From Ruegeria lacuscaerulensis (lineage in GTDB: Bacteria > Pseudomonadota > Alphaproteobacteria > Rhodobacterales > Rhodobacteraceae): 64,000 bases of DNA. The notes beneath the pieces were generated by a model, which worked only from the letters and a program-made list of their open reading frames with translations, searched no databases and was not told the origin of the DNA. The stretch is from assembly GCF_013031245.1 (NCBI RefSeq), contig NZ_WPZL01000005.1, positions 231,157 through 295,156 of the forward strand. Direction: 5' to 3'. This document shows positions 37,518-47,032 of this stretch, piece by piece (position 1 is the stretch's first letter; each line of letters opens with the position of its first letter). The position numbers were made by a program, and so were the translations under genes.

Positions 37518-38114
37518 ATGTCGTTAAGAAGAATTGTGATGCATTGGTCGGCTGGAGGCCATACGGCAAACTCCTCAGACAAAAGACACTACCATGAAAT
37601 CGTTGAAGGGGATGGTAATCGCGTTGAAGGTGATCATCTGCCTGAAGCCAATAATTCGACCGCGGACGGCCGCTATGCGGCGCACACCAGGGCCTTCAAT
37701 ACTGGCGCGATTGGTCTTTCAATGGCCGCGATGAGCGGAGCAAAGGAAAGACCTTTTAAAAAAGGCAAGTATCCTATTACGCCCGTTCAACTCAACGTGT
37801 TTGTTGAAATGGTTGCCGAATACGCCGATACTTACAACATTGACATTACCAGAGAGACTATCTTGTCTCATGCAGAAGTCGAAATCACACACGACGTAAA
37901 ACAGAAAGGAAAGTGGGATATCACTTGGCTTCCAGGCATGGTGAAACCCGGCCATCCGATTGAAGTCGGCGATCATCTGCGTGAATTAATCAAATCGAAG
38001 CAAGCAGAGAACTTTGAAGAAAGTATGCCCAAAATGGCAAGTTCGGATATCGACAGTTTTTCAGAGAAACTTGCATCTCATATCAGCGAATTTCTGAAAA
38101 CCTACAAAACCTAA
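37518..38114 (+). CDS. N-acetylmuramoyl-L-alanine amidase (amidase_2/PGRP fold)
   Basis: A 198-residue peptidoglycan amidase with no signal peptide. Likely zinc ligands are His9 (IVMHWSAGG), His118 (ILSHAEV) and Asp134 (GKWDITWLP). RYAAHTRAFNTGAIGLSM supplies the substrate-groove segment. It would cleave the bond between MurNAc and the stem peptide. The start at 37518 follows GAGG. The gene could be a phage endolysin, an antibacterial effector or a recycling enzyme; the missing export signal fits endolysins or another secretion route. It converges with the trypsin-like gene. Confidence 0.85.
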   Translation: MSLRRIVMHWSAGGHTANSSDKRHYHEIVEGDGNRVEGDHLPEANNSTADGRYAAHTRAFNTGAIGLSMAAMSGAKERPFKKGKYPITPVQLNVFVEMVAEYADTYNIDITRETILSHAEVEITHDVKQKGKWDITWLPGMVKPGHPIEVGDHLRELIKSKQAENFEESMPKMASSDIDSFSEKLASHISEFLKTYKT

Positions 38115-38142
38115 CTGTCAGAAGATGCTGTATAAGCGGTGC

Positions 38143-39219
38143 CTATGTCATACCGTGTAGAGCAGCCAGTCGGGCCGTTCTTGTGGCCAGCGGGGTATCC
38201 CAAAGTTTTAGAAGGCTCTGACGGACGGCATCGTGCGCGGCGGTGAGACTTGCCTCTTCGATGTGTCGGACCATGCGGGAAACTCGGACTCCTTCGTTGG
38301 CAATCCATTTGATCCTTGTGTCCGCATCGCCGAGCCTATCGAGCGAGATCGTCTTGCCGTTCACGTCGAGGACATTACCGTTTTTGTCCGTTGCCGGGAC
38401 GGCCGCATGATGAAGTGCGACAACCTCCCAGCGGGAATTTAGGACAGGTGAGCCTGAGCTGCCTTTTTGAGTGTCCCCGCTGTACCAACAGAATGCATCT
38501 GCGTCTGTGTTGTTTTCCACCAGCAGGAAAGTGCTGTCATGGACCACTACCCGCTTCTGCTCTCCTTCAGGGTGCTGAATGATATTCACTGGATCCCCGA
38601 TAAGGATCTTGCCTTCGCGGCCGAGTAGCGGCAGCCATCCCAAAGAGGAAAGAAGCTGAATTCCATTTTCCTGAAGAGCAACAAAGGTGACATCGAGTGT
38701 TTCGTCCGTCACGAAAAACCGGTCGGGATCGGCGACATAGTATTCTGGATTGACCGGGGTGCCTATGGTGTTGTCGTCGAAGAGAAACTCGAAAAACACA
38801 TCGTCAAGATCAGGAATGTCAGAGATGACGTGGTGATTTGTCAAAACGATACCATCACCCACCAAAAATCCAGTTCCTGTTTCGACACCCCCATCTGTAA
38901 TCTTGCAAACTGCACGCGACGTCAGCAGGCCTATTTCCAAGAACTCGCCAGAGAGGATATTGGTACGCGGTCCGATATATGCCTCTTGCCCCAATTCCCT
39001 TGCAACAATCAGGCGCGGTTCCTCATGGGATTCATGTGCGGCCAGATCGTCTTCGCGTAGCCTGGCCCGCAGTCGGCGAAGCTCACTTTCGGCTTCGTGC
39101 CCCATGCGTTTGGCGATCAACTGTTCGGCTTGTCGGATCTTCTCCAGGCGCGCATGGGTGCGCGCAATGCTGCCCTCAGTTACGGGTAAACCAATGTCAT
39201 TAAGAGTAACGGCCATCAT
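38143..39219 (-). CDS. Trypsin-like serine protease
   Basis: A 358-residue protein with a chymotrypsin-fold protease domain. The triad is His130 (LTNHHV), Asp176 (LDVTFVAL) and Ser255 (GSSGSP). The N-terminal 100 residues are helical and highly charged (LRRLRARLREDDLAAHESHE) and may be a dimerisation or control segment. There is no signal peptide, so it is probably cytoplasmic, unusual for this fold and seen in conflict systems. It is divergent from the SGNH hydrolase gene, 83 bp away, and convergent with the amidase. Confidence 0.87.
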   Translation of the reverse strand: MMAVTLNDIGLPVTEGSIARTHARLEKIRQAEQLIAKRMGHEAESELRRLRARLREDDLAAHESHEEPRLIVARELGQEAYIGPRTNILSGEFLEIGLLTSRAVCKITDGGVETGTGFLVGDGIVLTNHHVISDIPDLDDVFFEFLFDDNTIGTPVNPEYYVADPDRFFVTDETLDVTFVALQENGIQLLSSLGWLPLLGREGKILIGDPVNIIQHPEGEQKRVVVHDSTFLLVENNTDADAFCWYSGDTQKGSSGSPVLNSRWEVVALHHAAVPATDKNGNVLDVNGKTISLDRLGDADTRIKWIANEGVRVSRMVRHIEEASLTAAHDAVRQSLLKLWDTPLATRTARLAALHGMT

Positions 39220-39302
39220 AATTCTCGCTAAAAACGTGCAAAATTGGTACCCTGACAGTCTATTTCAGAGGTGAGTCCAATCAAGCAATTTAGGAGAAAC
39301 GA
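39220..39302. promoter_or_regulatory. Shared divergent promoter region
   Basis: An 83-bp gap between the divergent protease and SGNH-hydrolase genes. AT content is modestly raised, and the two genes probably share control elements; no operator is recognised. Shared control would support a joint function. Confidence 0.45.
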
Positions 39303-40337
39303 ATGGCGAAGATCAGCTTTGAGGAATGGGTAAAGCTCGCTTCCGATCCCAGCAAACGCAGTATTTTTAAGGAGTTTTCAACGGTTCAGAAGGGGGAAGG
39401 CGGGTTCGATTTCCGGATCATACCGGATCCGGAAAAAGTCGAAATGGGCGCTGCCGACTATGAGTTGGAAAATGCTATGCAGATCGGAAACAATGCCGAA
39501 CGTGCTGCGCGCAGGTTCGACTTTATTATTGATAGAATTACCAGCCCATCGAAGCCTGTGATTGTCGAAGAGGGCGACAGCTGGCACCAATTCCCCTTCC
39601 TGATCGACGAGATCATCGATCATCTGAGCCCTCACTACGCCGTCCTCTCTCTCGGTGCAGCGGGCGACACGGCCGCGAACATGGTTCACGGAGACCTGGC
39701 GCCGCGGAAATCCGAATATCTGGAAAACCTGAAGGCTCAAAAGAAGCACGTAAAGGCGTTCCTGTTCTCAGCAGCCGGCAACGACATTATCGGTGAGGAC
39801 CCCCAGACGAAAAAATCCGCGCTCTACGGCATCCTGAGGGACTTCAACGGCAATATCAGCGATGTCGATGGTCACATTGATATCGACGAACTAGAGAACC
39901 GGCTGGATGAGTTGAAAACCGCGTACAAGAAGGTGATCTCGAACATCCGTTCAGTGCCGGAACTCAAACAACTTCCCATCTTCGTGCATGGCTACGACTA
40001 CCCCTTCCCCTATCCGGCCTGGCCCAATGACCACCGGAACCCGATTTATGCCAACAACAATGAATGGCTCGGAGAACCCTTCGATCAGCGGCATTTCCCG
40101 AAGGAGACCCAAGCGCATTTCACACTCAAGCGCGACATACTAAAGGTGATGATCAACCGACTCTACGGCATGTTGAATGACGTCGCGAATGATCCCGGCA
40201 GTTCTCCCGTACATGTGATCGATTGTCGAAACACGCTGACGGACCTCAATGACTGGAATGATGAGATTCACGGAACTGATGAAGGTTTCAAAAAAATTGC
40301 TGCACGCTTCCAAAATAAATTAATTGAAATCCTCTAG
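39303..40337 (+). CDS. SGNH/GDSL-type hydrolase
   Basis: A 344-residue protein. Block I is GDSWHQFPF with catalytic Ser93. A Gly-containing block II follows (SLGAAGDTAANM), block III is GND with Asn160, and block V is DEIH with Asp320 and His323. All four catalytic elements are present, so an esterase or acyl hydrolase is likely. There is no signal peptide. It is divergent from a cytoplasmic-type trypsin protease and may be its substrate, partner or effector. Substrate unknown. Confidence 0.85.
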   Translation: MAKISFEEWVKLASDPSKRSIFKEFSTVQKGEGGFDFRIIPDPEKVEMGAADYELENAMQIGNNAERAARRFDFIIDRITSPSKPVIVEEGDSWHQFPFLIDEIIDHLSPHYAVLSLGAAGDTAANMVHGDLAPRKSEYLENLKAQKKHVKAFLFSAAGNDIIGEDPQTKKSALYGILRDFNGNISDVDGHIDIDELENRLDELKTAYKKVISNIRSVPELKQLPIFVHGYDYPFPYPAWPNDHRNPIYANNNEWLGEPFDQRHFPKETQAHFTLKRDILKVMINRLYGMLNDVANDPGSSPVHVIDCRNTLTDLNDWNDEIHGTDEGFKKIAARFQNKLIEIL

Positions 40338-40662
40338 GTCCAGTCCTGAATTCGAAGCCACAACCGCGACTTTGACTTTGAAACTTTCGACCAGCTATCG
40401 TCCACCAGATACTCTCCTAGCGCAAAAAGCGAAGTTCTTTTCAAAGGGAACGACAGGTGACATTGATATTTGTGATCGCATTTTTAGTCGCCATTGGCAG
40501 GCGCTTCTTCTTTGCCTACGCACCGCCCACTTGCGCACGTCATCCGTTGAGAGCCAGAAACACTACCCGCCATGGAAAAGAGCACCCATTCTGGTGCCAC
40601 TTGGTCTGAACCTCCGCAACTGAGTTGGTCCACGCCTATGTTTAGGAAACGGAGGACCAAGA
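40338..40662. other. Gap before the transposase remnant
   Basis: About 325 bases with no supported gene. The sequence just before 40663 (TGAGTTGGTCCACG) resembles the left end of an IS3-type element. Confidence 0.4.
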
Positions 40663-40770
40663 ATGGCAAACAAGCGACCGAAGCCCGAAGAGATTGTCTC
40701 TAAGTTACGGCAGGTTGAGGTGCTGATGGGGCAGGCGGAACGGCCCAACATCAACAATGTCTCTCCCGGT
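40663..40770 (+). pseudogene. IS3-type transposase OrfA fragment
   Basis: The first 28 codons or so read MANKRPKPEEIVSKLRQVEV, the typical N-terminus of an IS3-family OrfA helix-turn-helix protein. The similarity stops at about 40750, so the rest is lost or replaced. A sequence similar to an IS left end precedes it. Confidence 0.7.
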
Positions 40771-41223
40771 CCCTCAACCGTTGGATGCGATGAAGCGATA
40801 GGTGCATCTTTGCGCGGATCATGGTGGGTCTGGCTGCCGAACACGGCGAATAGAAGACCGTCATGATCGATGGGACCTAAGGGAATGATCGGGCTGCTGT
40901 GTCCGATCTTGTCAGAGATAACCGCGTTCGTGAACGAGTGTCGGTGATCCAGAGCAAAACCAATCGGCCAATAAGAGCAAAGTAAATTCTGCGGCGGGCA
41001 GGCTTCTCGAGCCAATCGTACAGAGAATCAACCTTCCCCGACCAGCCAGAATAATGGGATCTTTTGAATCGTTCGGTCCGGATGCTCCGGCCATCTTCAG
41101 GATCGGCGATATAGACTCGTCGCTGTTTGCGACCATTGCTCAATTCGGTACGCCCGAGGACATGCTCCTTGATGACCTGAAAATTGGGCTTTTTTCCCTG
41201 CGGACGAAAAAGCACGCAGCAGC
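40771..41223. other. Degenerate mobile DNA
   Basis: No coherent frame with a start and ribosome site. Short coding-like stretches on both strands suggest remnants of one or more transposases, but I could not assign a family with confidence. Confidence 0.4.
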
Positions 41224-42063
41224 TCAAGGTGATGGCCGAGTAGATTGCCCCTCCGCTGGTAGCACAGCCCGCTGATAGAGATGCCATGTGGTGTGGCCAA
41301 GGATCGGCAGGGTGAAGATCAGGCCCAGAAACGCCGGAACCAAAGACAACAGCATGGTGACCGAGATGATCGCCGCCCAGGTGAGCATGACCAAAGGGCT
41401 TTCCGAGACGACACGTAATGAAGTTAACATGGCGGAAACAAAATTTGTTTCCCGGTCGAGCAGCATGGGCATGGCGACGACAGTCACCGAGAACAGAACA
41501 GCCGACAGAAATGCGCCTACGCAGGTGCCAATAGCAAGGAAGGTCCAGCCCTGCGGTGTGAAGAATACGGTGTTTAAAAACCCGTCAATATCCGAGAAAG
41601 ATGCATTCTGCAGGGTGATCGCCAGCCAAAGCCGAACCTGGTAAATCCACACCCAGAAAATGAACAGGGTGACAAAGGCCATCCAGCCCAGTTCCCGCTT
41701 GCGCTGATTGGCCATGACGGTGAGGATTTCAGACCAGCCGAAACTCTCACCCGCCTGCAACCGGCGGGACATTTCGTAAAGCCCGGCGGCGGCGAAAGGC
41801 GCGACCAGTGGAAATCCTACAACGGCGGGAATGATCATCCATATCTTGCCGAGCCAGATCAGGCTCCAAACAAACAGGATTCCGAAAACCGCATAGAACA
41901 GGCCGAAGAAGCCGCTCATGAAGGGACGAGCCAGAAAGTCGGAAAACCCGGCCTTCAGCGACGCGGTGATATCATCAGCAGTCACCTTTCTGACCTTGGG
42001 CATGGCCTGCTGCTGCGGCGTCAGATTGTCCGGTGGTGTGGAACCTTCGGTCTTGGACGTCAT
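41224..42063 (-). CDS. DUF2189 integral membrane protein
   Basis: A 279-residue protein with about six membrane segments, matching DUF2189. An acidic-polar N-terminus (PPDNLTPQQQAMPKVRKVTA) precedes the first segment near residue 60. GGAGGAG lies nine bases before ATG 42063, which decides the start over an ATG further upstream. It is an inner-membrane protein of unknown role, often linked to respiratory or stress genes. It borders degenerate transposon DNA at its 3' end. Confidence 0.85.
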   Translation of the reverse strand: MTSKTEGSTPPDNLTPQQQAMPKVRKVTADDITASLKAGFSDFLARPFMSGFFGLFYAVFGILFVWSLIWLGKIWMIIPAVVGFPLVAPFAAAGLYEMSRRLQAGESFGWSEILTVMANQRKRELGWMAFVTLFIFWVWIYQVRLWLAITLQNASFSDIDGFLNTVFFTPQGWTFLAIGTCVGAFLSAVLFSVTVVAMPMLLDRETNFVSAMLTSLRVVSESPLVMLTWAAIISVTMLLSLVPAFLGLIFTLPILGHTTWHLYQRAVLPAEGQSTRPSP

Positions 42064-42628
42064 GACACACTCCTCCAAAAGCATGGCACAGCGCTGGTCC
42101 GTCTGCCATTAGATCCAGCGGTGAAAAAGACATCCCTCATCCGCAAACAAGTTTGCATCAGCTGAGATTTAAGGGCAAGGGGGGGACATGGCAGCTAAGT
42201 CCGCAATTTGTGAGTTGACCGTCGAAACTTCGCTGTACTCTGCAGCATTGGCCGATACTCACGCTGCCAGGCAGAACCGAAAGCTGCATATTCGAAGAAA
42301 GTTTCCCGCAGCGAGCTCACGCAGCGAGAAAATCGAACTCACAGGTTAGGCGCATCCCGGACCTCGGATCCGGCACACACCTGCCGACGGCTACTACATC
42401 TCGATTCTACGATGCAATCCGTCAAACCGGGTCCTGATGAAACGCGCAACAATTTTGAAATGTGAAAGACGGCAGAGCGAGACAAAACAGTATTGCTTTA
42501 CCCGCGCCAACTATCACCTGGTTGAAGTGGCGGGCAAGACACTCAAAGTCAGTTACTGGAATTTCAACTGCATTACGTTATCGTGTAATCAAAGCGCATA
42601 CTGTCAAAATTTCACAGGAGGATGAACC
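42064..42628. other. Gap between DUF2189 gene and efflux-adaptor relic
   Basis: About 560 bases without a supported gene; one short reading frame at 42437-42625 has atypical composition. Confidence 0.4.
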
Positions 42629-42912
42629 TTGCCAGTAAGGCTGTTAGTCGCCGCATTGTTTCTGCACTCCGGTCTGACACCTTCCATTGTCATGGCACGG
42701 CAAAGCCAAACGTAGGCCAAAGTGACCGTGACGGCGGCAGAAATGAAGCCAGTATCGTTATCTGAAGTGTTCACTGGCAGGGTCGAGGCGGTGATCCGTG
42801 TCGCCCTGATTGCGCGCGTCCCCGGATATGTGAAACCCATCAATTTCAAAGACGGCTCGACCGTAGCAGCGGCGGGTGTCCTGGTCGAGATCGAACCGGA
42901 TTCTAACGAGGC
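42629..42912 (+). pseudogene. RND efflux membrane-fusion protein (AcrA-like) fragment
   Basis: The frame starts TTG-PVRLLVAALFLHSG (signal-like), meets a stop after about 30 codons, then resumes as MTVTAAEMKPVSLSEVFTGR, continuing VRVAL-IARVPGYVKPINFKDGSTV, a typical AcrA/MexA barrel. It ends in unrelated sequence after about 95 codons, so most of the gene is lost. No intact pump genes are nearby. Confidence 0.8.
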
Positions 42913-43135
42913 GACAGTCACCTACGTCCAAATTCCATCATGGGTAACCGAACAGCGGTTAACGTGATAACACCCGGTGGACCACTTCAGTAGGCGAGGA
43001 TCAAACTCCACCAGACGATCTTTCGCTTCACTTGAGCTTGTAACACGCTAACATGGTGATACATAGGAACGCCGAGAACCCGTGTAATTCGGAACAGCCC
43101 ATTAAATTGAAAAAGACCCCCAGCAGAATCGCCCG
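42913..43135. other. Short gap before the glycosyltransferase cluster
   Basis: No gene or regulatory signal that I can support. Confidence 0.35.
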
Positions 43136-44320
43136 ATGCAAACAGTTTACATCGTTACTCCCGTTTTCAACGGCGCGACATTCATAGACCGTTGTATACA
43201 AAGTGTGCTATCCCAATCCGGTGCTTTTCGTATCCGCTATCATGTACAGGATGGGGGTTCCAACGACGGCACGGTTGAATCACTGGAAGCATGGAAGAAG
43301 CGAGTTAAAAACCGCTCAATTCCAATATCTTGCTGTGACATAGAGTTTTCGTTTTCTTCAGAAAAAGACGCATCCATGTACGATGCTCTGGAAAAAGGAT
43401 TTAACGTCTTTGGTGACGCACCCGCTGACGCGTTTTTGACATGGATAAACTACGACGACATCCTATTGCCCGGCGCATGCGCTCTGGCCGCAACGTTGGA
43501 TGAGCAGTTTGAAAAGCGCGAAGTTGCGTGGTTTACCGGCATGCACAATACCGCTCATCTTGATGGTTGCCCCACCCCATTATGGGCTGCGCCGTTACCT
43601 CGAGAAATTATAGCAAATGGTGTCGCTGATGGTTTGCTGGCGCCGACTGTTCAACAAGAAGGTACCTTCTTCAGGCGATGGCTTTGGGATTCAGTGGACA
43701 AGACTCAAGCCTTCGGCGAGTTGCGTTTCGCAGGAGACTGGAACCTTTGGCGTCTAATGGCGGCTCATGCACCTTTGTATCAGTTAAACAATATGGCGAC
43801 TGGACGTTTTTCGCGAGTCAACGGACAACTGAGTCAAGGTCGGGAAGGTTACACTCGCGAAATCGACAGTATAGTTGGGCGGTCCGAAAGGATCGAGCGC
43901 CACAGAACTCTTTTGCAAAGTGATAATCTCCATACTCCAACCCTCGAGTTTGGTGGAAACGGAGGTGAATTCCGAAGGAGTCAGCGACCTGAAACATCTT
44001 TTAGCTTATTATACTTAGCTTCCAGAAAAGTCCCGGAACGCCTGAATGATTATCAGCAAGAGATTGCTGAACAAAAGGCTATGGAAGCTGAGCAAGAAGC
44101 GGCCAGAAAGGCGCAAGAAGCGGCCAGAAAGGCGCAAGAAGCTGCACGAAAAGAGCAGGAAGCTGTAAGAAAGGCGCAGGAAGTTGAAAAAGAAAAACTG
44201 CGAGTTTTGAACGAAGGTAAAGCCCAAGAGTACGACCGGATAATCGCAAAACGAGAGGCCAGTATTTGGAGAGTACCCTATCGCTTGTGGAAGAAACACG
44301 TAAAACGTCGGAGAGGTTGA
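43136..44320 (+). CDS. Family 2 glycosyltransferase with a C-terminal coiled coil
   Basis: A 394-residue protein. The N-terminal GT-A domain includes VTPVFNGATFIDRCIQSVLS, HVQDGGSNDGT, and a metal-binding DD (TWINYDD, residues 102-108). Residues about 310-365 form a strongly charged coiled coil with repeated EAARKAQ heptads, followed by a basic tail. It probably transfers a sugar to a surface glycan on the cytoplasmic face. The ribosome site is weak. It begins a glycan-related set with the methyltransferase-like and sulfotransferase genes downstream. Confidence 0.87.
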   Translation: MQTVYIVTPVFNGATFIDRCIQSVLSQSGAFRIRYHVQDGGSNDGTVESLEAWKKRVKNRSIPISCCDIEFSFSSEKDASMYDALEKGFNVFGDAPADAFLTWINYDDILLPGACALAATLDEQFEKREVAWFTGMHNTAHLDGCPTPLWAAPLPREIIANGVADGLLAPTVQQEGTFFRRWLWDSVDKTQAFGELRFAGDWNLWRLMAAHAPLYQLNNMATGRFSRVNGQLSQGREGYTREIDSIVGRSERIERHRTLLQSDNLHTPTLEFGGNGGEFRRSQRPETSFSLLYLASRKVPERLNDYQQEIAEQKAMEAEQEAARKAQEAARKAQEAARKEQEAVRKAQEVEKEKLRVLNEGKAQEYDRIIAKREASIWRVPYRLWKKHVKRRRG

Positions 44321-44426
44321 AAAATTTAGAGCTGATTGCGCAAGTTTCGATTTCCGATAGATGCGCGCTCAAACTGGCCAAAGGAACGGCAACGGTCTTT
44401 CAAAACGGAGAATATTTTTGGCGGGA

Positions 44427-45314
44427 ATGGAATATTCAGACATCGTCGTTCGAACAAAGGAAGACGAAGGTCGATACGCAGTCAGTGATAACATTCGACG
44501 ACATGGTTATGAAAAGGCCTTTCTGGAACTGCAGGAAACGCTTTCATCCCTGGGAGTTGACGTCTCTCGTCACACTTTTGATGAGGATACCTTTCGCCGG
44601 TTAGAAGAATCGTTTGCCGCTGCCGAAAAGTATCGTCTTCTTCGCCCAGGCGGCGTGCCACCATGGAGTTTCCTTGGCCTTTGTATCCTGCATGACCTAT
44701 TGGCCCCGCAGCATTACTTGGAATCCGGGTATTACCGCGGATCATCGCTTCTTGCTGCGCTAAGTAATTCGCGACTTCGAAAGATTCATGGCTTTGACCC
44801 AAATCCAAACAATCTGGCGCTGCCGGGTTTTCCGGATCATGTGAGCGCAACCTTGGTTGAAGAGGATTTCAGCAAAGCCGCGCCAAGGAACACCCATGGA
44901 GCCGAAGCGCTGGTCTACTTTGATGACCATATCAACACCGCGCAGCGAATTCTGGAGGCACAAAAAAAGGGCTACCGTCACCTGTTGTTTGACGATTCCT
45001 GCGGTCTGACCGGAACATCCCAGCGGCACTGGCCTTCAATGCCCACGTTGTACTTCATTGTCCATGTCGATGATCTCGAACCAGGTGACTTCGTGGAATG
45101 GCCGAGCCCGATTGGACGAGCCCGCGATGGCTCCGGCGGCGATGGTCAGTTACGTGTAACTTTTGACGCCGAGTTAATTGATCTTTGTCGCAGGGCCAAG
45201 GACGTTATTTCCGGATGGACCAAACTGCCTAATCTTGCAGATTACGTGCTTTGGCCGTCCGCGTCCGGCTATCCAGATGTGACACAACATTTGGTTCTGC
45301 TAAAGGACTCATAG
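44427..45314 (+). CDS. Class I methyltransferase-like protein
   Basis: A 295-residue protein. YLESGYYRGSSLLAALSNSR then KIHGFDPNPNNLALP fit the SAM-binding motif I and following strand of a class I methyltransferase, and the DD in HLLFDDSCG may bind substrate or metal. The start at 44427 is chosen over an upstream ATG because the sequence before it is unlike a protein N-terminus; the ribosome site is weak. It may modify a sugar in the neighbouring glycan pathway. The acceptor is unknown. Confidence 0.75.
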   Translation: MEYSDIVVRTKEDEGRYAVSDNIRRHGYEKAFLELQETLSSLGVDVSRHTFDEDTFRRLEESFAAAEKYRLLRPGGVPPWSFLGLCILHDLLAPQHYLESGYYRGSSLLAALSNSRLRKIHGFDPNPNNLALPGFPDHVSATLVEEDFSKAAPRNTHGAEALVYFDDHINTAQRILEAQKKGYRHLLFDDSCGLTGTSQRHWPSMPTLYFIVHVDDLEPGDFVEWPSPIGRARDGSGGDGQLRVTFDAELIDLCRRAKDVISGWTKLPNLADYVLWPSASGYPDVTQHLVLLKDS

Positions 45315-45551
45315 ATTGTCACGGAGCCGCAGACAGGGGTTGCGCCAGACCTATTGTGACAAGGCGCTAGTGCATGTAGTGGCATCAGAAATTGTAAACG
45401 CCGAGGCTTCTGTTGTCTGAGCTTGACACGAGTTATTTGCTCTGGCTCACATGCACGAGTCGAAGAGGGGCCTTGGAAGCTTGGTTCTGAAATAGGCCGT
45501 CAAAACCTATCTGGATTGCAAACAAAACAAGTGGAAACAGGGGGTCGGGAT

Positions 45552-46352
45552 ATGGGCGTTAGGGGAATTCTGCGAAATATTTTTGGGAAGTCTGATACAC
45601 GCCCGGTCAATACCCCTGTGCCCGAAGAACCCGAAGTTGAAATCCAGGATTCAAGCGAGCCAACTGACGCGACGCTACAAATAATGGGCATGGAAATATC
45701 GGAGGAGGCCGCAGAGGCCGTTCGGGCGGCAATCAAAAAGTCTGGCGTCTGGTTCGTGGATATACCTCGTACCTCCTCAAGTTCCATTCGGACAGAGTTG
45801 GGGCGACATTTTGGGCCGGCATACGGCAAGAGCAATCTCTTTGAACAGGACGAAGCCCTTGAACAGTTGTTCCTCGATCATGTGCCCGCCCATGTAATGC
45901 GCTCGTTTCTGGGTGAAGAAGTTTGGGATTCTGTCTTCACCTTTTCGGTTGTACGCAATCCGTGGGATCGGTGTTTCTCGCTATTCAACTATTTGCAGAG
46001 AAGTGAAAATATTCCTATGGAATGGAGCTTTGCCCAGTTTCTTCATGCGCTGGAGAAAGCAGATGAAAACACTCCCGGCTTCAAGTTTCACGGGCATCGG
46101 TACGGCGCGTCTGACTTCTTGCTCGATAAAGATAACACGGTTTTAGTGGACCAAATCGTGCGCTTCGAGGACCGGGACCAGGGTCTGGCCAAAGTTGCCG
46201 AAAGGTTGAATTTGCCAGAGTTGGGCAAGCTGCATCTGCAAAGGGCAACCGAACGCGGTGCAAACTACAGAGACCAATACGACTCAGAGTCGCGACGCAT
46301 TGTCGGGCGGCTCTATGAGAAAGACATCAAACTTTTCGGATATGAGTTTTAG
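45552..46352 (+). CDS. Sulfotransferase-like protein
   Basis: A 266-residue protein. A low-complexity acidic N-terminus (about 1-60) leads to the 5'-PSB-like segment VWFVDIPRTSSSSIRTELG and the 3'-PB segment FSVVRNPWDRCFSLFNYL, typical of family 2 sulfotransferases that use PAPS. It probably sulfates a carbohydrate. GGGGGTCGGGAT precedes the ATG at 45552; upstream codons lack a good start. It sits with two other sulfotransferase-like genes. Confidence 0.85.
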   Translation: MGVRGILRNIFGKSDTRPVNTPVPEEPEVEIQDSSEPTDATLQIMGMEISEEAAEAVRAAIKKSGVWFVDIPRTSSSSIRTELGRHFGPAYGKSNLFEQDEALEQLFLDHVPAHVMRSFLGEEVWDSVFTFSVVRNPWDRCFSLFNYLQRSENIPMEWSFAQFLHALEKADENTPGFKFHGHRYGASDFLLDKDNTVLVDQIVRFEDRDQGLAKVAERLNLPELGKLHLQRATERGANYRDQYDSESRRIVGRLYEKDIKLFGYEF

Positions 46353-46378
46353 AAACGTCGAGGCTACAACTTACTGAG

Positions 46379-47002
46379 TTAACTCACTTTTGAGCGGTAG
46401 TTGAAGCACCAAAAATCCTTGCGATAGACTTTGATCGCTGCTTTTCGCGTGCGTCGATCAAAATATGTAGGCCATTCAGCCCGAGTGGAGGTGTTGAGGC
46501 GCCTCATGCCAGAGTATTCCAGCCCGATTTGGCCAGCAATTTCACTCATGCTTTCTTCAAGCGTTTCGAACTTGCCGACATAGTCCAAATCGGTACGACC
46601 CCACCGTTTGCAAAGCCAGTCTGATTGAGGGCGAAAGTGGGGATAGACTTTCGCGCTTTCCAAGCCCTCGGTCACGAATTTCTGAAAGTCGCCGTTGTAG
46701 GGCGAAAGATGCTCTTTCGCGAAGGCTCGGTCGCCTTCATTCAAGCCACCTTTGTCAAGGAAGTGGAAGGCTGAGACCAACCGGTCAAGCGGATGCCGAA
46801 CTATCGCAAACTTATAATAGGACTTGAACCATTTTCGCTTCTCGTATGAATGCACAGGTATGTGCCCGTAGGGGTCTTCTATCCAATCTTTGGACCCATC
46901 GTAATCGGCACCAAGCACAGGCAAACCAAAAAGATCGAGGACGCTCTTGCCAGCCGTCTTGGGAACATGGACAAAGAGGCAACGATGTTTGTGCGAGATC
47001 AT
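46379..47002 (-). CDS. Sulfotransferase-like protein
   Basis: A 207-residue protein starting MISHKHRCLFVHVPKTAGKS, in which the P-loop-like VPKTAGKS binds the 5' phosphosulfate part of PAPS. FAIVRHPLDRLVSAFHFL is the 3'-phosphate motif. The start at 47002 follows GGGAAGG; an upstream in-frame extension is not protein-like. It diverges from the DxD glycosyltransferase gene with only 30 bp between starts. It is probably a carbohydrate sulfotransferase. Confidence 0.87.
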   Translation of the reverse strand: MISHKHRCLFVHVPKTAGKSVLDLFGLPVLGADYDGSKDWIEDPYGHIPVHSYEKRKWFKSYYKFAIVRHPLDRLVSAFHFLDKGGLNEGDRAFAKEHLSPYNGDFQKFVTEGLESAKVYPHFRPQSDWLCKRWGRTDLDYVGKFETLEESMSEIAGQIGLEYSGMRRLNTSTRAEWPTYFDRRTRKAAIKVYRKDFWCFNYRSKVS

Positions 47003-47032
47003 ATGTTTACCTTCCCTCAATCGAGGTTTTAG

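Noticed and set aside
40877..41287. Leftward frame between transposase remnant and DUF2189 gene
   Set aside because: It overlaps the 3' end of the DUF2189 gene and has no ribosome site or recognisable family.
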